Positions 1-6,399 of a stretch of DNA of 8,853 bases are shown in pieces. The DNA is from Bacteroidota bacterium. Lineage in GTDB: Bacteria > Bacteroidota > Bacteroidia > Flavobacteriales > Flavobacteriaceae. Numbering within the stretch: the first letter of the stretch is position 1; every line of letters begins with the position of its first letter. The notes under the pieces were generated by a model, which did no database searches, was not told the origin of the DNA, and saw nothing but the letters and a program-made list of their open reading frames with translations. The stretch is from contig JAJRPL010000132.1 in NCBI GenBank assembly GCA_024280815.1, positions 1 to 8,853 on the forward strand, given 5' to 3'. Both the position numbers and the translations under genes were made by a program.

Positions 1-343
1 CTTTATTATTTTTTACTACAACACCTTCAATTTCTTCAACTTTAAAGTTTAGTTTAGGTGAGTAAAAAAATGTTCTATTTTTAGGTGCTTTAATACGTTT
101 GTTTAACGTTGTAAAAGAAATGTGGCTAAAAGTAATAGTGACGTTTTTACCTGAGGGTACTTGTAATGAATACTCTCCTTTTTTGTTGGTAGAAGTCCCT
201 TTTTGATTGTAAGTGACAGAAACGTCTTGAATTGGTTTTCCGTTTTCGTTTTTTACAATTCCTTTTACTGTTGCAGTCTGAGCTACAATCGTAAAGGTGA
301 AAATAAGGGATAATAAAAATAAAATTACAGTTCTGTTTTGCAA
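1..343 (-). CDS. Probable TonB-dependent receptor, N-terminal part (runs off left edge)
   Basis: About 114 codons are visible. They begin with a hydrophobic signal peptide (residues 1-18 or so, ending IVAQ) followed by a carboxypeptidase-regulatory-like beta-sandwich domain, recognisable from VKGIVKNENGKPI, then GEYSLQVPSG and ITFSHISF. After it comes a basic/acidic linker with EIEGVVVKNNK, the kind of stretch that precedes the plug domain of SusC/TonB-type receptors in Flavobacteriia. The plug and barrel lie outside the window, so the receptor call rests on this N-terminal architecture and on the neighbour. There is no ATG in the frame: a TAA lies 9 codons upstream of the TTG at 343, and a CTG at 358 would add five residues (MKFKD). 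I chose TTG because it directly precedes the basic and hydrophobic part of the signal peptide. The gene lies 61 bp downstream of the M23 peptidase on the same strand, with no terminator between them, so co-transcription is likely. Any other outer-membrane protein with this regulatory-like domain remains possible. Confidence 0.68.
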   Translation of the reverse strand, partial: MQNRTVILFLLSLIFTFTIVAQTATVKGIVKNENGKPIQDVSVTYNQKGTSTNKKGEYSLQVPSGKNVTITFSHISFTTLNKRIKAPKNRTFFYSPKLNFKVEEIEGVVVKNNK

Positions 344-404
344 GTCTTTAAATTTCAGTATTGATGCGAATTATTAAATTTATCAAATTTTTTATGAATG
401 CATT

Positions 405-2090
405 CTATTTATAAAACGTTGCAATATACGTATTAGTATTATTTACATTGTCAGTAGCAGTAACTTTTAAGTTGTGTTTTTTACCTTCTAATTTTGAGTC
501 GTTAAAATCGTAAGTTAGCAACCTTCTTTTAGCATCATATTCAAATAAAATCCACTTGCCATCAATTTCACCTCTGTACGATTTAATTCCTGAAAGATTA
601 TCAGAAATTTTCACTTTAAGATACCTGTATTTTGATAATTTCTTATTGTTTTTAAAGTTAATAGGTTTGATTTTAGGCTTAACGGAATCAATAGCCAAGG
701 TGTACTTACCTAATGATCTACTTCTGGTATAAACTTTATTATCTTTACGTCTAGTAGAAGCGTAAGATAACCTTCCTTTTTTGTTTATTTGAGCAATAAT
801 AATTTGTTTTTTGTTTTTTGCTGGATAGTTTGAAATGTTGAATGTCAGAGTAAACTTTTTATGGAGTGGTATACTGGCATTGTGTAATTTTACAATGTTG
901 CCATCATAATTAAAATCGAAATAAATATCCTTATAAAAGCTGTTTTTAGCGAAAGCAACACTTATATTATCTTGATTTATTTTATTGTATTCATTGGCTT
1001 TAAAAAAGTGAGGTGTTTTAATGGTTGTATCTTTAACTATGGTATTACTTTTTACACCTTTAATAGGGATGATTAATTTGCTAGAATTCCCTTTAAAATC
1101 TTTAGCAGTAATTTGAACATGGTAAGATAATCCGTCTTTAATGTCTAAATAGCCATTATTTATTAATTTTTTGTAGATACTTAATTTATTGGCAGGCTCA
1201 ACAAAACATTTTTGAATCCGTTGTCTTTTTCGGGAATAACGTTCATAATCCATCAAAGTATTTATATACCTTGATTCAGTAAAACTAAATGTATTTACTT
1301 CATGCTCGTACACTTTTTTTCCGTTTACACTCATTTGAAGATTGAAAATTCCGTTGTTGTTTAGAGCACCATCTAGTTTATCAATTACATTCACACCAAT
1401 ACCAATTTTACCATAGGCTTCGACTGTGTTGGCAATCATTACACCATCTTTATACTTGAGAACAAGTTCGTTTATTTTGTTAGAATTGTTGACATGAGTA
1501 GAATTTCCGAAAGAATAAATAACCGCTGCTCTAAATAGCGGATTTTTAGTGTCAGGCAATTCAATGCCGAAAAACATAGGGTTTATTGGACGAGATCTAC
1601 TATCTCTAATTTCATAGTGCAAATGCGGACCGCCAGAACTTCCAGAATTACCGCTGTAAGCAACAAGTTCTCCTTTAGTGACTTTTAGCTCGGTTGATTT
1701 CGGGAATAACTCTATCGTATAACTTTCTTTTTGATATTGACGCTTTTTAATATAGGCTTCAATTTCAGGAGCAAATTTTTTCAAATGACCGTAAACTGTC
1801 GTGTATCCGTTTGGATGGGTGATATATAAAGCTTTTCCATATCCCCAATGAGAAATTTTTATTCTAGAAACATAACCATTAGCTGAAGAAACAACATTCA
1901 GTCCTTGGCGTTGTTGAGTTTTAATATCTAGTCCCGCATGAAAATGATTGGTACGCAACTCGCCAAAGGTGCCAGATAAAATTAAAGGTACTTCTAAAGG
2001 TTTTACAAAATAATCCTTAGGATAATTAACTTGTGTAAACCCGTTATAACTGCTAAAAAAAACAACTAAAAATAAAAAAGTTCTCATCAT
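405..2090 (-). CDS. M23 family metallopeptidase (LytM/lysostaphin-type), exported
   Basis: This is an exported zinc endopeptidase of the M23 family, which usually cleaves peptidoglycan cross-bridges. With the start at 2090 it has 561 residues. A signal peptide covers residues 1-20 (basic start, hydrophobic core, ending GFTQ), then PKDYF and the LytM domain at about 30-175. The metal and catalytic residues are all present: HAGLD (H51, D55), YGHL (H102) and GPHLHYE (H156, H158), so it should be active rather than a degenerate EnvC/NlpD-like regulator. The remaining 380 or so residues are beta-rich, ending in an Ig-like stretch with KVTATDNVNN, and have no function I recognise. Start choice: in-frame GTG 2120, ATG 2114, ATG 2090 and ATG 2087 all exist. 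The last two follow GGAG at a suitable distance and give a compact signal peptide, so 2090 is preferred. The TonB-receptor-like gene follows 61 bp downstream. I saw no clear promoter in 2091-2193. The substrate is not established. Confidence 0.88.
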   Translation of the reverse strand: MMRTFLFLVVFFSSYNGFTQVNYPKDYFVKPLEVPLILSGTFGELRTNHFHAGLDIKTQQRQGLNVVSSANGYVSRIKISHWGYGKALYITHPNGYTTVYGHLKKFAPEIEAYIKKRQYQKESYTIELFPKSTELKVTKGELVAYSGNSGSSGGPHLHYEIRDSRSRPINPMFFGIELPDTKNPLFRAAVIYSFGNSTHVNNSNKINELVLKYKDGVMIANTVEAYGKIGIGVNVIDKLDGALNNNGIFNLQMSVNGKKVYEHEVNTFSFTESRYINTLMDYERYSRKRQRIQKCFVEPANKLSIYKKLINNGYLDIKDGLSYHVQITAKDFKGNSSKLIIPIKGVKSNTIVKDTTIKTPHFFKANEYNKINQDNISVAFAKNSFYKDIYFDFNYDGNIVKLHNASIPLHKKFTLTFNISNYPAKNKKQIIIAQINKKGRLSYASTRRKDNKVYTRSRSLGKYTLAIDSVKPKIKPINFKNNKKLSKYRYLKVKISDNLSGIKSYRGEIDGKWILFEYDAKRRLLTYDFNDSKLEGKKHNLKVTATDNVNNTNTYIATFYK

Positions 2091-2193
2091 AATTCTCCAA
2101 AAATAATGATTCATATTCACATTAAAAAATTAAAAAATAGACATCTAATTGTCAGGCTATTAAAACTATTATTTCATAATGTCTTCTATTTTT

Positions 2194-2225
2194 TTTGGAT
2201 AGTTCTAATTAGAACACTAAATTTG
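2194..2225 (+). promoter_or_regulatory. Bacteroidota-type promoter for the coiled-coil/zapA operon
   Basis: TTTG at 2194-2197 (-33 element) is followed by a 20-bp spacer and TAAATTTG at 2218-2225. The latter fully matches the Bacteroidota sigma-A -7 consensus TAnnTTTG. A start near 2231 would give a leader of roughly 23 nt before the ATG at 2254. Element sequences and spacing are read directly; activity is inferred. Confidence 0.72.
2202..2215. promoter_or_regulatory. Perfect 14-bp palindrome inside promoter spacer, candidate operator
   Basis: GTTCTAATTAGAAC reads identically on both strands and lies wholly between the -33 and -7 elements of the promoter above. A protein dimer bound here would block RNA polymerase. 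It also sits in the divergent region shared with the M23 peptidase gene. No regulator can be assigned. In AT-rich DNA a palindrome of this size can occur by chance, so the operator role is inference. Confidence 0.4.
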
Positions 2226-2253
2226 TAGGTAATGTTTAGAATCTCTGTATTTG

Positions 2254-2544
2254 ATGAGTGATGTTTTAGAAATAGTTGATTCATTGCAAAGTAAGCTTGA
2301 AAAGATGCTTGCTAAGTATGAGTTATTACAAATTGAAAACCAACAGCTTTTAGAAAAAAGCAAAAAGTTAGTTCAAGATGTTCATGCACAACAAGAATCT
2401 ATTAGTGCTATTGAAAACAAATACGAATCATTAAAAGTTGCGAAAGCGATGGTAGGTGACAAAGAGGATAAACATTCAACAAAGCTTAAAATAAACACGT
2501 TAATTCGTGAAATAGATAAATGCATTTTGCAGTTAAGTGAATAA
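2254..2544 (+). CDS. Small coiled-coil protein upstream of zapA, possible ZapA/ZapB-type division partner
   Basis: This is a 96-residue protein with no signal peptide and no membrane segment, so it should be cytoplasmic. Residues 1 to about 68 form a near-continuous amphipathic helix with heptad spacing of Leu/Ile (VDSLQSKLEKMLAKYELL and onwards) and many Gln, Glu and Lys residues: a typical coiled coil. A short polar break (about 69-78, GDKEDKHSTK) is followed by a second helix with IREIDKCILQL. The start is the ATG at 2254; the TTG just before it (2251) is less likely. The stop is 5 bp before zapA, so the two are surely co-transcribed from the promoter at 2194-2225. I know homologues in this position in other Flavobacteriia only as hypothetical proteins. 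Size, coiled coil and pairing with zapA recall ZapB of Gammaproteobacteria, but there is no sequence identity I can point to, so a ZapB-like role is inference. Confidence 0.82.
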   Translation: MSDVLEIVDSLQSKLEKMLAKYELLQIENQQLLEKSKKLVQDVHAQQESISAIENKYESLKVAKAMVGDKEDKHSTKLKINTLIREIDKCILQLSE

Positions 2545-2549
2545 ACTCA

Positions 2550-2840
2550 ATGAACAGTAAGTTAAAAATAAAAGTTACTATTGGCGATAGAGTTTATCCG
2601 TTAACTATCAGCAGTGAAGGTGAAGAAGAAGGGGTACGTAAAGCTGTTAAAAAAATAAATGACCTTATTAAGAAGTTTGAATCAAATTATGATGTAAGAG
2701 ATAAGCAAGATATAATGGCCATGTGTGCATTACAATTTGCGTCTTTACAAGAAGTAAAAGGTATTTATAATGAGCAAGATGGTGAAGCTATTGAAAATAA
2801 GTTAAGAAAGATGAGTGCAGTTTTAGATACTTATCTTTAA
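2550..2840 (+). CDS. zapA: Cell division protein ZapA
   Basis: This is a 96-residue cytoplasmic protein matching the ZapA family, which binds FtsZ and bundles its protofilaments to stabilise the Z ring. The N-terminal part (residues 1-20) has the short beta-strand pattern KLKIKVTIGDRVYPLTI typical of the globular ZapA head. It is followed by EEEGVRKAVKKINDLIKKF (about 24-43) and a long helix containing QDIMAMCALQFASLQEVK, which in the family forms the dimeric/tetrameric coiled coil. The length is usual for the family (about 95-110). The ATG at 2550 is 5 bp after the stop of the upstream coiled-coil gene, and no closer start exists. Downstream lie a hairpin (2862-2879) and the 6S RNA, an arrangement also seen after zapA in E. 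coli. Confidence 0.88.
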   Translation: MNSKLKIKVTIGDRVYPLTISSEGEEEGVRKAVKKINDLIKKFESNYDVRDKQDIMAMCALQFASLQEVKGIYNEQDGEAIENKLRKMSAVLDTYL

Positions 2841-2861
2841 ATACGTTCTTTTAAAAAACTA

Positions 2862-2879
2862 CTCCTGATTTTTCAGGAG
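2862..2879 (+). other. Hairpin between zapA and 6S RNA (weak terminator or processing site)
   Basis: CTCCTGA (2862-2868) pairs perfectly with TCAGGAG (2873-2879) around a TTTT loop. No T-run follows, only AATGCC, so it is not a canonical intrinsic terminator. It lies 22 bp after the zapA stop and 4 nt before the 6S closing stem. It may protect the 3' end of the zapA transcript, mark a processing point for a zapA-6S precursor, or extend the 6S structure. Confidence 0.5.
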
Positions 2880-2882
2880 AAT

Positions 2883-3063
2883 GCCTACATTAGTTATTTG
2901 TTTATTAAACTCAACACTATTTTTTTAAAAAGGGTGAGTCTAAGCTAGTAAAGCGTGCCGTTTGGACTGAAATTTATTTCAGTATCTCGGATACTTGATC
3001 AGCCAGTTAACCCTAAACTTGTTTACAAGGAGTTTATAAGACCTTTCTAATGTAGGTTTTTTT
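2883..3063 (+). ncRNA. ssrS: 6S RNA (flavobacterial type), RNA polymerase regulator
   Basis: 6S RNA binds the sigma-A holoenzyme by mimicking an open promoter and lowers housekeeping transcription as growth slows. The structure can be read here. A perfect 10-bp closing stem pairs 2884-2893 (CCTACATTAG) with 3047-3056 (CTAATGTAGG), and an inner stem pairs AAACTC 2907-2912 with GAGTTT 3030-3035. Next comes a large asymmetric bubble, 2913-2930 on the left and 3015-3029 on the right. The right strand folds into a small hairpin CTTG-TTTA-CAAG (3018-3029), as in the central bubble of known 6S RNAs. Beyond it AGGGT 2931-2935 pairs with ACCCT 3010-3014 and leads to an apical arm containing the hairpin ACTGAAA/TTTCAGT (2966-2972 with 2977-2983). 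A run of seven T follows the closing stem on this strand only, which fixes the orientation. Position between zapA and rny is also typical of Flavobacteriia. Exact ends are estimated, and no convincing own promoter was found. Confidence 0.82.
3038..3063 (+). terminator. Intrinsic terminator at 3' end of 6S RNA
   Basis: AAGACCT (3038-3044) can pair with AGGTTTT (3054-3060, one G-U) around a 9-nt loop, within the T-run at 3057-3063. This local hairpin uses bases that in the mature RNA belong to the closing stem, so it could form during transcription and later rearrange. The T-run is seen directly; hairpin use is inferred. Confidence 0.5.
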
Positions 3064-3151
3064 ATATACTATTTTTACAATTTGATGAAGATTTATGCTG
3101 TGATTTTAAAAGAAATTGTTAAAAAATGTATTTAACCTAAAACTAAATTAA

Positions 3152-4720
3152 ATGGAAGGAATGATTTTACCAATAATAATAGGCATTATAATAGGATTGA
3201 TTATAGGGTTTATTATTGCAAAAATGCTAGAAAAAAATAAAGCATCTGCATTATTAAGAGATGCAAAAAGAAATGCTGCATCAATACTAAAAACCGCTAA
3301 AGTAGATGCTGAAGCTCTAAAAAAGGATAAAATTCTTCAGGCTAAAGAAAAATTTATTGAATTAAAATCTGAACATGAAAAAGTGATTTTAAATAGAGAT
3401 AGAAAAGTTTCTGAAGCTGAAAAAAGAATTCGAGAAAAAGAATCGAAGGTTGCTCAAGAACTCGATAGGAATTCTAAACTGAATAAAACTTTAGAAGAGA
3501 AAAAAGCTGATTATGATTATAGAATTGAGTTTTTAGATAAGAAAAAGAAAGAGGTTGAAAAATTACATCAAAGACAAGTAGAGCAACTTGAAGTAATTTC
3601 TGGTATTTCAGGTGAAGATGCAAAAAAAGAATTGATAGAGTCTTTAAAAGCTGAAGCAAAAACAGATGCGATGGGGTATATTCAATCTACGCTTGAAGAA
3701 GCAAAATTGACTGCTCAGCAAGAAGCAAAAAAAATTATACTAAATACTATACAGCGTGTAGGCGTTGAACAAACTGTTGAGAATTGTGTGTCTGTTTTCA
3801 ATCTTGAATCTGATGATGTAAAAGGTAGAATTATTGGTAGAGAAGGGCGTAATATTAGAGCTATAGAATCAGCTACTGGGGTTGAAATTATTGTTGATGA
3901 TACGCCAGAAGCAATTATACTTTCTTGTTTTGACCCAATTCGTAGAGAAATTGCGAGACTATCTTTACATAAATTAGTAACAGATGGTAGAATACATCCA
4001 GCAAGAATAGAAGAAATTGTTGCTAAAACTTCAAAATCAATCAATCAAGAAATTGTAGAAGTAGGTAAACGAACGGTAATAGATTTAGGTATTCATGGTT
4101 TACATCCTGAATTGATTAAAGTGGTGGGTAGAATGAAATATCGTTCTTCTTACGGTCAGAATTTATTACAGCATTCACGTGAAGTTGCTAATCTTTGTGC
4201 TATTATGGCTGCAGAGTTAGGTTTGAATCCGAAAGTAGCTAAAAGAGCAGGACTGTTACATGATATTGGTAAAGTGCCTGATACAGAAAGTGAATTGCCA
4301 CATGCATTGTTAGGTATGGATTGGGCAAAAAAATATGGCGAAAAACCAGATGTTTGTAATGCCATTGGTGCTCACCATGATGAAATTGAAATGAAGTCGT
4401 TATATGCACCTATTATTCAGGTTTGTGATGCTATTTCAGGAGCAAGACCAGGAGCAAGACGTCAAGTGTTAGATTCTTACATACAACGTTTAAAAGACTT
4501 AGAAGACGTAGCCTTTGGCTTTAGTGGTGTGCAAAAAGGATATGCTATACAAGCTGGTAGAGAGCTGCGTGTTATTGTAGAAAGTGAAAAGGTTGACGAT
4601 ATTAAAGCTTCAGAATTATCTTTTAATATTTCTCAAAAAATTCAAAATGATATGACCTATCCAGGTCAAGTTAGAGTTACTGTAATAAGAGAAACTAGAG
4701 CAGTTAGTATTGCAAAGTAA
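3152..4720 (+). CDS. rny: Ribonuclease Y
   Basis: RNase Y is a membrane-anchored endoribonuclease that starts mRNA decay and processing. The 522 residues have the full family architecture: an N-terminal membrane helix (about 5-23, rich in Ile/Gly), a long charged coiled coil (about 27-195), a KH RNA-binding domain with the GxxG loop in IIGREGRN (229-232), and an HD phosphohydrolase domain. The HD metal ligands are visible as H341 (LLQHSREVAN), H370-D371 (GLLHDIGK), H408-H409 (GAHHDE) and D426 (VCDAISGARPGARR). The C-terminal region, containing YPGQVRVTVIRE (503-514), is also conserved. Length is normal and no residue is missing. The ATG at 3152 gives the usual short MEGM start directly before the membrane helix. 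The gene follows the 6S RNA by 88 bp. A weak -7-like TACAATTTG at 3076-3084 could serve it, but no -33 partner was seen. A strong hairpin (4741-4772) ends it. Confidence 0.96.
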   Translation: MEGMILPIIIGIIIGLIIGFIIAKMLEKNKASALLRDAKRNAASILKTAKVDAEALKKDKILQAKEKFIELKSEHEKVILNRDRKVSEAEKRIREKESKVAQELDRNSKLNKTLEEKKADYDYRIEFLDKKKKEVEKLHQRQVEQLEVISGISGEDAKKELIESLKAEAKTDAMGYIQSTLEEAKLTAQQEAKKIILNTIQRVGVEQTVENCVSVFNLESDDVKGRIIGREGRNIRAIESATGVEIIVDDTPEAIILSCFDPIRREIARLSLHKLVTDGRIHPARIEEIVAKTSKSINQEIVEVGKRTVIDLGIHGLHPELIKVVGRMKYRSSYGQNLLQHSREVANLCAIMAAELGLNPKVAKRAGLLHDIGKVPDTESELPHALLGMDWAKKYGEKPDVCNAIGAHHDEIEMKSLYAPIIQVCDAISGARPGARRQVLDSYIQRLKDLEDVAFGFSGVQKGYAIQAGRELRVIVESEKVDDIKASELSFNISQKIQNDMTYPGQVRVTVIRETRAVSIAK

Positions 4721-4740
4721 AAGCAATAGTAACATGATTA

Positions 4741-4773
4741 AAACCCTTCTTTGATGTTTCAAAGAAGGGTTTT
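4741..4773. terminator. Bidirectional intrinsic terminator between rny and xerD
   Basis: A perfect 14-bp stem pairs AAACCCTTCTTTGA (4741-4754) with TCAAAGAAGGGTTT (4759-4772) around the loop TGTT. The T-rich 3' side serves rny. The A-run at 4741-4743, read from the other strand, gives a U-tract for xerD. The stop codon of xerD (4772-4774) overlaps the foot of the stem. Confidence 0.9.
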
Positions 4774-5668
4774 ATTTTCTTGGATGATATTTTTCAATCA
4801 CCCCTTTTAAAAAGCTTTTATCTAAATGCATATAAATTTCTGTAGTGGTAATACTTTCATGACCCATCATTTGTTGAATAGATCGTAAGTCAGCTCCGTT
4901 TTCTAGTAAATGTGTAGCAAAAGAGTGTCTAAACGTATGTGGACTCACTTTTTTGTCAATTTCTGCTTTGATAGCCAATTCTTTAATAATGATGAACACC
5001 ATATTACGGGTAAGTTGTTTACCTCTTCTGTTTAAGAATAATGTATCTTCAAATTCCTTTTTGACTTTAACTTGTATCCTTATTTCTTTAATGTAAATAT
5101 TGATATATTTTTGGGTTTCAATATTAATGGGTACAAAACGCTGTTTGTCACCTTTACCTGTAACTTTAATAAAACCTTCATCAAAAAATAAATCAGATAT
5201 TTGTAAAGTGATAAGCTCTGTAACTCGCAGTCCACAACTATAAAGTATTTCTAACATGGCTCTGTTACGTTCACCTTCATTAGTACTTAAATCAATTGCA
5301 CTAATCAGTAAATCAATTTCATGTAGTGATAAGGTATCAGGTAGTTTTCTACCTATTTTAGGGGTTTCTAATATTGAAGTTGGATTATCTTTTCTGTAGT
5401 TTTCAAAAATTAAATAATCAAAAAAACTACGCAAACCAGAAATAATTCTAGATTGACTTCTTGCATTGACTTCTTTAGAAATTTGATAGATAAATTGTTG
5501 AATAGTTTCATCAGTAATGGCTATGGCAGAAATTTGAATATCGTTATCGACCAAAAAATTAATTAATTTTTTAATATCTCTGCTGTAATTTTCAATTGAA
5601 TTGGCAGATAAGCCCCTCTCTATTTTAAGGTATAATTGGTAATCAAGTAAATAATTATTCCACTTCAT
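4772..5668 (-). CDS. xerD: Site-specific tyrosine recombinase XerD
   Basis: This is a cytoplasmic tyrosine recombinase of the XerC/XerD type. The family resolves chromosome dimers at dif together with FtsK during division. The 298 residues match the family length. The N-terminal SAM-like/core-binding domain (about 1-90) contains RGLSANSIENYSRD and the SQSRIISGLRSFFDYL helix. The catalytic domain (about 105-298) carries the complete active site: R148 (CGLRVTEL), K172 (TGKGDKQRFVP), H244 and R247 (HTFRHSFATHLLENG), H270 (MMGHESI) and nucleophile Y279 (TTTEIYMHLD). The ATG at 5668 begins MKWNNYLLDYQLYL, a normal XerD start. No att sites, excisionase or cargo surround it, and it sits between housekeeping genes, so it is the core Xer protein rather than a mobile-element integrase. 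XerC versus XerD cannot be settled from one paralogue. In Flavobacteriia the xerD copy often lies near aroQ, as here. It converges on rny across a shared terminator. Confidence 0.88.
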   Translation of the reverse strand: MKWNNYLLDYQLYLKIERGLSANSIENYSRDIKKLINFLVDNDIQISAIAITDETIQQFIYQISKEVNARSQSRIISGLRSFFDYLIFENYRKDNPTSILETPKIGRKLPDTLSLHEIDLLISAIDLSTNEGERNRAMLEILYSCGLRVTELITLQISDLFFDEGFIKVTGKGDKQRFVPINIETQKYINIYIKEIRIQVKVKKEFEDTLFLNRRGKQLTRNMVFIIIKELAIKAEIDKKVSPHTFRHSFATHLLENGADLRSIQQMMGHESITTTEIYMHLDKSFLKGVIEKYHPRK

Positions 5669-5791
5669 TAATTTGGCACAGTTTTTTCATTGTAAATATA
5701 CATAAAAACGATCTAGCGTATATTCTAAAGATATTTGTTAAAAAAAGTTTATACCTTGCATCATAACTTAAACTTAAAAAATAAAATTATT

Positions 5792-6391
5792 ATGAAAAAA
5801 TTATCTTTAATTGTTTTAATAGCAATTTTTGGCATAACTTTTATGCAGGCTCAAACTAATGTTAAATTTGGTCTTACAGGCGGACTATTGAATAGTAATA
5901 CCGATATTGATATTTCTGTATTAGGTTTTGATGTCGCAAATATTGATGCCATAAATGTAACAGGATTTAATATAGGAGCTTTTGCTGATATTGAAATGTC
6001 AGAGAAATTCCATATTCAACCAGAATTGACTTACGGTAGTGCAGGAAAATTAGCTTTTATTTATTTACCTGTAATGATGAAATATTATGTGGCTGATAAA
6101 ATTAATATTCAAGCAGGACCACAATTGAGTTTTTCTACCAATTTAAAAGATATTAAAGACGGATTGAAAGATATTGATGATATATTAGGTACAGAGGTTA
6201 ATTTAGACAAAGCATTTAACTCTACAGGAGTTGATTTAGTTTTTGGAGCAGGATATGATATCAATGAAAAGTTTTTTGTACAAGCTCGTTACGGATTAGA
6301 ATTGACTAATAGATATGATGGGCCAGTGAGTAATTCTTTATCTGTAAGAGCAAATACCTTTACTATTGGTGTAGGTTATAGTTTTAATTAA
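5792..6391 (+). CDS. Outer membrane beta-barrel (porin-family) protein
   Basis: This is a 199-residue exported protein. The signal peptide is residues 1-21 (MKKLSLIVLIAIF, then ITFMQAQ). The mature part alternates hydrophobic and polar residues as in transmembrane beta strands: NVKFGLTGGLL, INVTGFNIGAFADIEMS, KFHIQPELTYG, YLPVMMKYYVADKINIQAGPQL, DLVFGAGYDI, FFVQARYGLELT and a final NTFTIGVGYSF. That makes about eight strands with the C-terminal aromatic signature of BAM-inserted barrels, typical of the PorT-like/OMP_b-brl families of Bacteroidota. The function is unknown. An acidic loop (about 131-152, KDIKDGLKDIDDI and after) is the least barrel-like part. The frame is open back to 5735, but the ATG at 5792 is the true start because it directly precedes the signal peptide. 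It is divergent from xerD and ends at a perfect 21-bp terminator. Confidence 0.85.
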   Translation: MKKLSLIVLIAIFGITFMQAQTNVKFGLTGGLLNSNTDIDISVLGFDVANIDAINVTGFNIGAFADIEMSEKFHIQPELTYGSAGKLAFIYLPVMMKYYVADKINIQAGPQLSFSTNLKDIKDGLKDIDDILGTEVNLDKAFNSTGVDLVFGAGYDINEKFFVQARYGLELTNRYDGPVSNSLSVRANTFTIGVGYSFN

Positions 6392-6399
6392 TAGAGACT

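Noticed and set aside
396..405. 10-bp palindrome GAATGCATTC next to the M23 stop codon
   Set aside because: It has no loop to make an RNA hairpin, no U-tract, and is short enough to arise by chance in this AT-rich sequence.
3474..3659. Open frame of 61 codons on the minus strand within rny
   Set aside because: It is antisense to the coiled-coil part of an intact rny, has a low-complexity Leu/Phe translation and shows no family features.
3715..4044. Open frame of 109 codons on the minus strand within rny
   Set aside because: It lies opposite the KH domain. The openness follows from codon bias of the real gene, and the translation resembles no protein.
4156..4365. Open frame of 69 codons on the minus strand within rny
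   Set aside because: It lies opposite the conserved HD motif region of rny, with no signals of its own.
4438..4460. Tandem repeat of GGAGCAAGAC within rny
   Set aside because: It encodes the conserved GARPGARR motif of RNase Y, so the repeat is explained by protein sequence.
4772..5668. Mobile-element integrase and attachment site
   Set aside because: The recombinase has housekeeping Xer length and sequence, with no tRNA, flanking direct repeats, excisionase or cargo genes around it.
5734..5758. TTTG and TATACCTTG as a promoter for the plus-strand beta-barrel gene
   Set aside because: The spacing between the elements is far shorter than the usual 17-23 bp, and the -7 element is imperfect.
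5735..5791. N-terminal extension of the beta-barrel protein back to 5735
   Set aside because: It would place 19 polar residues in front of a perfect signal peptide; the ATG at 5792 is the natural start.
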